This document shows positions 1-5,642 of a DNA stretch of 18,072 nucleotides, one piece after another; the stretch's first letter is position 1, and each line of letters opens with the position of its first letter. The stretch comes from PALSA-505 sp035308365 (GTDB lineage: Bacteria > Actinomycetota > Actinomycetes > Streptosporangiales > Streptosporangiaceae). The stretch lies in assembly GCA_035308365.1 (NCBI GenBank), contig DATGGU010000187.1, forward strand, positions 1 through 18,072, written 5' to 3'. The notes under the pieces were generated by a model that did no database searches, had not been told where the DNA came from, and saw nothing but the letters and a program-made list of their open reading frames with translations. A program made the position numbers and the translations under genes.

Positions 1-107
1 AGGGAGTGTTCAACATGGCGGACGCTCCGGAGAAGGAGTTCAGCTTCGGGCTGGAGCGCGTCCTCGACGGGATCGAGGTGCTGGTACGGTCGCGGACGGC
101 GGGCTGA
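1..107 (+). CDS. TetR-type regulator, C-terminal end (5' partial)
   Basis: An open frame runs in from the left edge (first complete codon at 3) to a TGA at 105-107. The last residues read GVFNMADAPEKEF followed by SFGLERVLDGIEVLV and a short basic tail. A final helix of the type F-x-F-G-L-x-x-x-L-D-G-I-E-x-L is typical of the C-terminal ligand-binding domain of actinobacterial TetR/AcrR regulators. The DNA-binding part lies outside the window, so neither target nor ligand can be read. An ATG at 15 is in frame but is most likely internal, because the similarity continues upstream of it. The gene converges on the VOC remnant that ends 14 nt downstream. Confidence 0.55.
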   Translation, partial: GVFNMADAPEKEFSFGLERVLDGIEVLVRSRTAG

Positions 108-121
108 CTGGACGGTGCACC

Positions 122-238
122 TCAGGCCGGGAGCCGGCGCAGGACGCAGAACTCGTTGCCCTCGCTCTCTATACAAAAGGTGAACCCCGGCAAAGGTCGT
201 TGTCGGAAGCGCAGACGCAGTGAGCTACGGACCTTTAC
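122..238 (-). pseudogene. VOC/glyoxalase-fold protein, C-terminal remnant
   Basis: On the minus strand an open stretch of 38 codons ends at TGA (122-124) and is closed upstream by TAG at 239-241. Its end reads GFTFCIESEGNEFCVLRRL. The G-N-E-F-C-V-L signature is the last metal-ligand strand of actinobacterial VOC (glyoxalase-like) proteins. It has no usable start codon and lacks the N-terminal betaalphabetabetabeta unit, so it is a remnant. Its first residues (VKVRSSLRLRF) resemble the VKNRxHLDLR strand that follows the mid-protein V-P-x-G-K motif in this family. That motif is where the VOC fragment at 3879-4073 stops. I infer that both pieces belong to one gene split by the intervening island, with about 20 residues also lost. 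Confidence 0.5.
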
Positions 239-497
239 CTAAAGTTTCGGTGACATGTATCGCTGTTTGGTAGCACTGTTCATGAGGACCCTTGCTATAA
301 GTGGCCCTATATAGAGCCTCGCTGGGTTGTATCGCGGTTGTCGCGCTCGAATACCGCTGCTGCCCTGACCGTACCTCGCTCCAGGGTAACGACAGCGTTA
401 CCGGAATGAGATTAATCGTCATGGAATCGGTGCCCGGGTGTTACAAAATGCATCTATGTCTCCCGGTTGAAGATCGTTCCCGCTCTATAGCCAGTCA

Positions 498-1706
498 CTA
501 AAGGTTTGAGGGTGGCAGGCGCCTCAACCATGGATACACCTTTTGCATATCATGCCATTTTCTGTAGAGCCTTTGATTCGATAGGAGCAGCCGCGGTTCT
601 GCTTGCGCAAGGTTTGATTCGATCACCTTACTGGTATCGGTGTGCATCAATTGTGCAGACTCAAGGGTGAAGCCTGATGTACTCACGGTCGTGTTTGGAC
701 AATTCCCAGATACGATCAGTGACGCATTTACGCCAGTCCCCGGCTGCAAATGTGGTAGGTTGAAGGACACGGTACTGCGCTCGAACTGGATATCGGGTGC
801 CAATCTTATGTCGGCGTCTCCGTCAGCGGCGATCTTATTTAGCTTTATAATAGTTGTATTCAGCAATTGAAAAGCAGCTCGCCCTGAAAGTGATGACGAC
901 TGATTTTTTCCTACATTGTCAATGAGGAAATTTACGATGTGCGCGTCCGCGACTTCTTCGCCATCAACAAAAACATTTACCGGCTGTCCAAGAGAGTCCC
1001 CGGAGCATGCGAGTACCGGCATGACCATCACCGTGAGATGTAGACCCGATGGCCTAGCTGAATCGAAATTCGGATACGGGAATGTGGATATCGGTCGGCT
1101 AAAAACTGTGACCCTAGTACCTTCGATTAGTCGAGGAAGCTTGATAATCTCCTCAATGCCTGCGATCCGGCCGCTTACCTTAAGCTCCCAATCGTCGGGG
1201 GCAGCGTCGGCAATGTAAACGACAGTGATATTGTCATGAGGATTGAGCAGAACAGGGCCGATTCTAAGTTCGGCCTCGCTGAGTTCTACACCTAGTACGT
1301 CGGGACGCTTATTTATATCGATAATTCCAGGCGGATTACATTCTATTTGCCCGGTGCGAAAGATAGCCGGTCCCTCGCAACTGATCGCCAAGGGACCATC
1401 AAAATCGGCGGGAACTACTGGTGCCCGCCCCGTATTCTCTATGCGAGCAGCACACAAGAGAGGATTGATGAACGTCTCCCCGTTCAGACCCACCGTGATA
1501 GTGGGTGCCCCTTCCTCCATCGTGGGAAAAATCAAAGGGGTAATGAAGCTCGTGTAATGAAGGCGTTTGAAAGATTGGCTTAGCTGTGTCCGGTATGCCA
1601 GATACGCTATGATGCCAGTCGCTACAGCCAACAAAAAGCCGAGTACAAATTCCAATGTGATGACCTTAGAAATCGAAGCAACGGCGGTTGCTGGTCCGGC
1701 GATCAC
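498..1706 (-). CDS. Membrane-anchored protein with two similar beta-sandwich-like repeats, unknown function
   Basis: This is a 402-residue protein starting at GTG; no other start codon lies between it and the in-frame TAA upstream. A single hydrophobic helix (about residues 17-38) is followed by basic residues (R39, K47, R48), which suggests an N-terminal anchor. The remainder is two related units. Unit 1 (about 68-190) has I-x-V-x-x-x-G-E, then ENTGRAPVVPADFDGPLAI and LLNPHDNITVVY. Unit 2 (about 241-348) has VNVFVDGEE, DNVGK, and LQPGTGVNASL. The alternating hydrophobic pattern suggests Ig-like beta sandwiches. The motif N-x-G-R-x-P-V-x-P-x-D-F-x-G-P-L looks familiar from uncharacterised bacterial membrane proteins, but I cannot name a function. 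The gene is markedly AT-richer than the housekeeping genes, which suggests transfer. No ribosome-binding site is obvious, so the start is uncertain. Confidence 0.7.
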   Translation of the reverse strand: MIAGPATAVASISKVITLEFVLGFLLAVATGIIAYLAYRTQLSQSFKRLHYTSFITPLIFPTMEEGAPTITVGLNGETFINPLLCAARIENTGRAPVVPADFDGPLAISCEGPAIFRTGQIECNPPGIIDINKRPDVLGVELSEAELRIGPVLLNPHDNITVVYIADAAPDDWELKVSGRIAGIEEIIKLPRLIEGTRVTVFSRPISTFPYPNFDSARPSGLHLTVMVMPVLACSGDSLGQPVNVFVDGEEVADAHIVNFLIDNVGKNQSSSLSGRAAFQLLNTTIIKLNKIAADGDADIRLAPDIQFERSTVSFNLPHLQPGTGVNASLIVSGNCPNTTVSTSGFTLESAQLMHTDTSKVIESNLAQAEPRLLLSNQRLYRKWHDMQKVYPWLRRLPPSNL

Positions 1707-1816
1707 CGACCAGCCATCGTCCGAGCAAGGTAATGACCGCGCCTCTTACTCCTGAGAGCAGTGCTGGGAACCAGCTAGCCATGTGATCGATCACCACCCG
1801 CGTAAATTTATGCCGA

Positions 1817-1846
1817 AAACCCGCCGCTGAGAATGCGGCGGGTTCC
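1817..1846 (-). terminator. Rho-independent terminator after the DUF397 gene
   Basis: A perfect 10-bp stem (AACCCGCCGC, 7-nt loop, GCGGCGGGTT; arms 1818-1827 and 1835-1844) lies about 20 nt past the DUF397 stop. On the minus strand the stem is followed by a short T run (GGGTTTTCG), as expected for an intrinsic terminator of the XRE-DUF397 transcript. It also isolates this pair from the membrane-protein gene downstream. Confidence 0.7.
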
Positions 1847-1863
1847 GGGGGTTTGATGCTTTC

Positions 1864-2052
1864 CTAGCCGAGTTGGCCGACCTTGATCTGCTCTGTGAAC
1901 GTCTGCCACTCGCCACGGCTGAGCACCAAATGCCCGCCGGGGTTTTTCGAGTCGCGGATAGCGATAGCGCCGGTTGAGTTGTGCGTTACCTCGACGCAGT
2001 TACCCTGCCCCGCGCTGTAGCTTGACTTCCGCCAGTTAAACGTATCGTTCAT
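1864..2052 (-). CDS. DUF397 domain protein
   Basis: This is a 62-residue protein with the complete DUF397 signature: WRKSSYSAGQGNCVEV near the N-terminus, then IRDSKNPGG and LSRGEWQTF. DUF397 proteins are small actinobacterial partners of XRE-DUF5753 regulators, and the characterised Streptomyces example is the BldB/WhiJ-type system. Here the ATG lies inside the 3' end of the upstream XRE gene (17-nt overlap), so translation is probably coupled. An AGGA sequence sits about 8 nt before the ATG. The pair most likely acts as a regulator plus an antagonist or co-factor; this follows from family knowledge and arrangement, not from anything specific in the sequence. Confidence 0.92.
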   Translation of the reverse strand: MNDTFNWRKSSYSAGQGNCVEVTHNSTGAIAIRDSKNPGGHLVLSRGEWQTFTEQIKVGQLG

Positions 2053-2887
2053 CTCGGTATCCTCTAATCAGGTCAGCCGATTGCTGGTCATCAATCGCGC
2101 TCGATCTGAGATAGTCGAACGCTGTCGAGTACACGCCTACCTCGTCTTGTTCGCGCACGTAGCGCGCAGTTCGCATGTCTTCTATGTAGGCCATAGGCGG
2201 GCGTGGTTTCTTGTTAGTGCTGTTGAACGTCAGAATCATAAAGTCTCTACCATAGGAGCAAGTCACACCTCGGGTATCGGGTATTATCTGAATAGCGATA
2301 TGAGGACGTTGCCCCATCGTTAGCAGATGGTCACACTGGTCCCGCATTACCTCTTTGCCGCCAACTTCGCGGCGCAAGACCGACTCGTCAATGATCGCCC
2401 ACAGTCTAGGCGGACTTTCCTGGTTGAGTATTTCCTGCCTCGTCATGCGCAGAGCTACCGCACGCTGGATTTCCTCATCCGATAGTCTCGGCCGCGTGGC
2501 GCTCACTGCATGACGCGCGTAATCCTCTGTCTGTAGCAATCCCGGTATCACATATGACTCATATGTTTGGATGCTTACGGCCTTCCGCTCCGTTTCAACC
2601 AGGTCACGGAACCATGGCAGAACACAGGTTGCGTCAACAAGCAATTGCAACCGCTCGAAGTGCCCATCAGTGTCGAACGCCTTATCAATGTTCTTGGCGA
2701 AATCCTCAGAGGGTAGCAAATGCTGTGACTCAATGGCTGCGACGGTCGAAGGTGCGTATCCGGCCATGCCAGCCAAGTGCTCCTGAGTCATGTTGAGCTT
2801 GGCGCGTAGCCGCTTTATCTCCCCAGCGAAAAAGGCCAAGGGGTTGGCGAAATACTCGTTACTCACCCTCCGTGCCGCCTTCCTCAC
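2036..2887 (-). CDS. XRE-family HTH regulator with DUF5753 domain
   Basis: This 283-residue protein has an N-terminal helix-turn-helix (about 20-75; LRAKLNMTQEHLAGMAGYAPSTVAAIE) and a DUF5753 domain (about 95-275). DUF5753 hallmarks include VIPGLLQTEDYAR, the R-x-x-R-Q-E-I-L helix, IIDESVLRREVGG and PHIAIQIIP. This is the standard WhiJ-like architecture of actinomycete developmental and secondary-metabolism regulators, and it is followed by the DUF397 gene with overlapping ends. The annotated GTG has no clear ribosome-binding site. An internal GTG (codon 8, at 2866) has GGAGG directly in front and no spacing, so the start is uncertain by seven codons. It is probably a DNA-binding autoregulator; targets cannot be deduced. 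Confidence 0.9.
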   Translation of the reverse strand: MRKAARRVSNEYFANPLAFFAGEIKRLRAKLNMTQEHLAGMAGYAPSTVAAIESQHLLPSEDFAKNIDKAFDTDGHFERLQLLVDATCVLPWFRDLVETERKAVSIQTYESYVIPGLLQTEDYARHAVSATRPRLSDEEIQRAVALRMTRQEILNQESPPRLWAIIDESVLRREVGGKEVMRDQCDHLLTMGQRPHIAIQIIPDTRGVTCSYGRDFMILTFNSTNKKPRPPMAYIEDMRTARYVREQDEVGVYSTAFDYLRSSAIDDQQSADLIRGYRDERYV

Positions 2888-3114
2888 CGGTCGTCGGCCA
2901 TCTCTACCAGACTGGCCTCAATCTTAGCGTTGCCTACTCAGCCCTGTTTGCCCTGCTCGGCGGCCACGCTACCGGCAAGGATGAGGGTCGTCACACCAGT
3001 TTCACGAACGGCGGTACCGGCGCTGCGTCCGGAGCATGCTACCCACGCTGGGCCTTGTAGCGCGTCCTGGCGTGCCCCCGGCGCCGGTATCGCGCCCAAC
3101 CCAGGAGACCGACC

Positions 3115-3525
3115 GTGCCGCAGGCAAGACACGCCTACCAACTGCCCAACCACCCTGAGTCGGTCGGCCGTGCCCGCAGGTGGGTCCGTGCCATGCTGAC
3201 GGCCGATGGCTGCTGCGAAGATGCGATTGATACCGCGCTGCTCATCATGTCCGAGTTGGCAACCAATGGCCTGATCCATGGCAGCCAGCACCGGTCGGAC
3301 ACGATCACGATTGTCTGCGAAGTCGATTCGCACATCCTGACGATTGGTGTGATTGATTACGGCTCAGGGCAGCCAGCCATTCTGGACGCTGGTGAAGATG
3401 CTGAGTTTGGCCGTGGGCTGGCCTTGGTCGAGGATATGGCCGACGACTGGGGTCAGGAGTCATGCGACGGCGGGAAGCTGGTTTACGCGCGGCTGAAGCT
3501 CCCGCAGGATTGCGCGTTCGCCTGA
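3115..3525 (+). CDS. RsbW-like ATP-binding protein (HATPase_c_2)
   Basis: This 136-residue protein is a single GHKL/Bergerat ATP-binding domain. The N box is ELATNGLIHG (47-56), the G1 box DYGSG (81-85), and the G2 region FGRGLALVEDMADDWG (98-113). There are no membrane, sensor or phosphoacceptor domains, so it resembles actinobacterial RsbW/SpoIIAB-type anti-sigma kinases and the many orphan ATP-binding regulators of these genomes. The GTG start has AGGAG (3103-3107) at 7-nt spacing. The next gene begins 2 nt after its stop. The XRE-DUF397 pair is transcribed divergently, an arrangement common in actinomycetes. Kinase activity and partner are inferred from the family; no cognate sigma or anti-anti-sigma factor is in the window. 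Confidence 0.88.
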   Translation: MPQARHAYQLPNHPESVGRARRWVRAMLTADGCCEDAIDTALLIMSELATNGLIHGSQHRSDTITIVCEVDSHILTIGVIDYGSGQPAILDAGEDAEFGRGLALVEDMADDWGQESCDGGKLVYARLKLPQDCAFA

Positions 3526-3527
3526 CC

Positions 3528-3770
3528 ATGCTCCGGCCGTATGACGAAAACCAGCGGCGCACCGCTGCGCTGATTCAGCGGGATAACCCGCTGTGGCTGG
3601 TGATGTGGGGAGTAGGCAGCCGTCGCTATTGGGCGTTTCCTGCGTTCGATGTCCCGCCGCGAACAGTGGTCAGCGCGGCCGACCCTGACGACCTGGTAAC
3701 CCGGATGCGTGAGACGGAGATGCAGTACCTTCCTCCGCCGTACCGCCGGCCGGCGCTACCAAGCGCGTAG
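3528..3770 (+). CDS. Small conserved-type hypothetical, partner of the ATP-binding protein
   Basis: This is an 80-residue protein starting at ATG 3528, two bases after the stop of the ATP-binding gene; longer in-frame starts would overlap that gene. The core is RDNPLWLVMWGVGSRRYWAF, rich in Trp, followed by FDVPPRT and a short amphipathic segment (ADPDDLVTRMRETE). The W-x-V-M-W-G-x-x-S-R-x-x-W-A-F pattern recurs in small actinobacterial proteins next to RsbW-like genes, in my recollection. It has no signal peptide and no transmembrane helix. Tight spacing suggests translational coupling and possibly a complex with the kinase-like protein. No function can be assigned. Confidence 0.75.
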   Translation: MLRPYDENQRRTAALIQRDNPLWLVMWGVGSRRYWAFPAFDVPPRTVVSAADPDDLVTRMRETEMQYLPPPYRRPALPSA

Positions 3771-3878
3771 CGGGTCACGGCGTGGCCTTCACTGCGTCCA
3801 CGCGACGCTGTGAGTCACGCTGAGGCGTTTAGCGCGCTAGCCTGCTGCCAGAGAGGCGTATGCCCTGGTCAGCATCGG

Positions 3879-4073
3879 TTATTGAACTTCCAGTTTACCT
3901 TTGGGCACCCGGATGAACACCAGGTTCAGCTCATCCGAGAGCGGGACGTCGACTTCCTCGTCCCCCGGCTCGCATTCCGCGTGGATCGGCCGGCCGGTAA
4001 CCTGACTCCAGAATCGCGCCAGTGAATACGGGTCGGCGCAGTCAAAAGTAACGTTGCTGACGAAAGAACTCAC
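3879..4073 (-). pseudogene. VOC/glyoxalase-fold protein, truncated N-terminal half
   Basis: This is an ORF of 64 residues from GTG 4073, which has GGAGG seven bases upstream; an in-frame ATG at 4109 is less well placed. The sequence begins VSSFVSNVTFDCADPYSLARFW and continues SQVTGRPI to IRVPKGK, the first betaalphabetabetabeta module of an actinobacterial VOC protein. Full-length relatives are about 120 residues and continue with a second module ending in G-N-E-F-C-V-L. Here similarity stops after V-P-K-G-K (about 3894) and a stop follows four codons later. The matching C-terminal remnant lies at 122-238 on the same strand, in the order expected if an insertion broke the gene. A single module could still be expressed, but a functional metal site would need both halves. 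Confidence 0.65.
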
Positions 4074-4110
4074 CGGGCGTCCTCCAGAACCGGCTCGGCT
4101 GGTCATCATC

Positions 4111-4134
4111 GCCTGTGCCCGTGCCTGTGCCTGT
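4111..4134. repeat. Short tandem hexamer repeat (GCCYGT x4)
   Basis: Four consecutive copies of GCCTGT or GCCCGT (GCCTGT, GCCCGT, GCCTGT, GCCTGT) lie upstream of the truncated VOC gene and downstream of the glutamine synthetase gene. This is a simple sequence repeat that could vary in copy number; no function is evident. Confidence 0.6.
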
Positions 4135-4180
4135 CGAGATAAGTTCCGCCTGCTCAGACCGTTGATTCTCGGTTACGGCG

Positions 4181-5548
4181 TCAGAGAATGGGCAGGTAGC
4201 GGTTCAGTTCGTATTCGGTGACCTGGCGGCGGTACTCGTGCCACTCCGCGCGCTTGTTCCGCAGGAAGAAGTCGAAGACGTGCTCCCCCAGCGTTTCCGC
4301 AGCCAGTTCGCTGTCCTGCATGGCGTGGATCGCCTCGTCCAGGCTCTGTGGCAGCGGCTCTATGCCGAGAGCGCGCCGTTCCGAAGCGGTGAGCGCCCAT
4401 ACGTCGTCCTCGGCCCCTGGCGGCAGTTCGTAGTCGTTCTCGATGCCTTTCAAACCGGCCGCGAGGATCAGCGCGAATGCAAGATATGGGTTGCACGCCG
4501 AATCCAGCGACCGGAACTCGATCCTGGTGGCGTTTCCCTTTTGCGGTTTGTACATCGGCACCCGGACCAGCGCGGACCGGTTGTTGTGACCCCAGCAGAT
4601 GTAGGCGGGAGCCTCGCCGCCCGCCCCGGCCGTCCGTTCGGCCTCGCCCCATAGCCGCTTGTAGGAGTTCACCCACTGGTTGCATACGGCGGTGATCTCG
4701 GCGGCGTGCCGCAACAGCCCGGCGATGAAGCAACGGCCCAGCTTGGAGAGCTGGAACTCCGCACCCGGTTCGTAGAATACGTTCCGGTCGCCCTCGAACA
4801 GTGACATGTGCGTGTGCATGCCCGACCCGGGATGTTCGGTGAACGGCTTGGGCATGAACGACGCGTGCACGCCCTGTTCGATGGCTACTTCCTTGATGAC
4901 CAGCCGGAACGCCATGATGTTGTCCGCCGTGGTGAGCGCGTCGGCGTAGCGGAGGTCGATCTCCTGCTGACCGGGCGCACCCTCATGGTGGCTGAACTCG
5001 ACCGAGATTCCCATCGATTCGAGCATCCCGATCGCGGTGCGCCGGAAGTCGTGTGCGATCAGGTGCGGGGTGTGGTCGAAGTAGCCGCCCGAGTCGATCG
5101 GCTGCGGCTTGACCCCGGGCTCGGGCTTCTCCTTGAGCAGGAAGAACTCGATCTCCGGGTGGGTGTAGAAGGTGAAGCCCAGGTCGGAGGCGCGGCTGAG
5201 GGCGCGCTTGAGCACCCATCTGGGGTCGGCATAGGACGGCGAGCCGTCCGGCATGAGGATGTCGCAGAACATCCGGCCGGTTCCCAGTGACTCGCCCCGC
5301 CAGGGCAGCAACTGGAACGTGGCCGGATCCGGCTTGGCGATCATGTCGGCCTCGTAGACCCGGGCGAACCCCTCGATGGCCGAGCCGTCGAAGCCGATCC
5401 CCTCGGCGAACGCGCCCTCCAGCTCCGCCGGGGCGACCGCGACCGACTTCAGGTAACCGAGCACGTCGGTGAACCAGAGCCGGACGAACCGGATGTCACG
5501 CTCATCCAGCGTGCGGAGCACGAATTCCTGCTGCCTGTCCACGGCCAT
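4181..5548 (-). CDS. glnA2: Type I glutamine synthetase, GlnA2-like
   Basis: A glutamine synthetase of about 455 residues (glutamate + NH3 + ATP to glutamine), normally a cytosolic dodecamer. Signatures in order: GFDGSAIEGFARV (beta-grasp/latch), HPEIEFFLL, VEFSHHEGAPGQQEID (metal-binding glutamates), SFMPKPF and GSGMHTHMSLF, NSYKRL, NRSALVRVP, and FRSLDSACNPYLAF. The start DRQQEFVLRTLDERDIRFVRLWF closely resembles my memory of mycobacterial GlnA2 rather than GlnA1. A Tyr (about 374) in N-D-Y-E-L-P-P aligns with the adenylylation tyrosine of GlnA1; whether it is modified is unknown. Relative to mycobacterial GlnA2 there is a short insertion near W-G-E-A-E-R-T-A-G. GTG 5551, ATG 5548 and GTG 5542 are all possible starts; ATG 5548 has GAGGG nearby. 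Divergent from nadE, with a GlnR-type half-box between. A gamma-glutamyl-polyamine or GlnA3/4-like role is a less likely alternative. Confidence 0.93.
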   Translation of the reverse strand: MAVDRQQEFVLRTLDERDIRFVRLWFTDVLGYLKSVAVAPAELEGAFAEGIGFDGSAIEGFARVYEADMIAKPDPATFQLLPWRGESLGTGRMFCDILMPDGSPSYADPRWVLKRALSRASDLGFTFYTHPEIEFFLLKEKPEPGVKPQPIDSGGYFDHTPHLIAHDFRRTAIGMLESMGISVEFSHHEGAPGQQEIDLRYADALTTADNIMAFRLVIKEVAIEQGVHASFMPKPFTEHPGSGMHTHMSLFEGDRNVFYEPGAEFQLSKLGRCFIAGLLRHAAEITAVCNQWVNSYKRLWGEAERTAGAGGEAPAYICWGHNNRSALVRVPMYKPQKGNATRIEFRSLDSACNPYLAFALILAAGLKGIENDYELPPGAEDDVWALTASERRALGIEPLPQSLDEAIHAMQDSELAAETLGEHVFDFFLRNKRAEWHEYRRQVTEYELNRYLPIL

Positions 5549-5596
5549 CACCCTCGACGGTCAGACTTCCGAAAGGCCTTAGTCTGCCCGTCCGGT

Positions 5597-5612
5597 GTTT
5601 CCGGGACGTTAC
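5597..5612 (-). promoter_or_regulatory. Candidate GlnR half-box
   Basis: Read on the minus strand this is GTAAC-GTCCCG-GAAAC, an exact match to one a-b unit of the Streptomyces GlnR box (gTnAC-n6-GaAAC). It sits about 50-65 nt upstream of the glutamine synthetase start and about 30 nt upstream of nadE. The neighbouring positions do not give a second a-b unit, so this would be a half-site. The match is seen in the sequence; GlnR control is inferred from the consensus and the nitrogen-assimilation neighbour. Confidence 0.42.
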
Positions 5613-5629
5613 AAGCACCGCGCCCGGCA

Positions 5630-5642
5630 TACCCTTGATCCG
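5630..5642 (+). promoter_or_regulatory. Candidate leaderless promoter of nadE (-10 TACCCT)
   Basis: TACCCT (5630-5635) fits the actinobacterial TANNNT -10 pattern and ends six bases before the GTG at 5642. No Shine-Dalgarno sequence precedes either GTG 5642 or ATG 5648. This arrangement is typical of leaderless transcripts. A -35 element is not convincing, as expected for many leaderless promoters. Confidence 0.33.

Larger units (their letters stand above)
241..3900. mobile_element. Candidate accessory island inserted in a VOC gene
   Basis: The stretch between the two halves of a VOC gene holds genes unrelated to VOC and, in its left half, visibly lower GC than the flanks. The 7-mer TTTACCT occurs in direct orientation at 234-240 and 3894-3900, at the approximate breakpoints, and may be a target-site duplication. 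It is short enough to be chance. Cargo is a membrane-anchored repeat protein, an XRE-DUF5753/DUF397 pair, and an ATP-binding protein with a small partner. No integrase, transposase, tRNA or clear terminal inverted repeat is visible, so the mechanism of arrival is unknown. The 239-497 part shows no convincing gene. Confidence 0.4.

Noticed and set aside
225..501. Short overlapping ORFs on both strands left of the membrane-protein gene
   Set aside because: No ribosome-binding sites, no recognisable motif, and mutually overlapping; probably non-coding island DNA.
241..3900. Terminal inverted repeats or a transposase for the island
   Set aside because: I compared both inner ends and found only a few matching bases; none of the ORFs has recombinase or transposase motifs.
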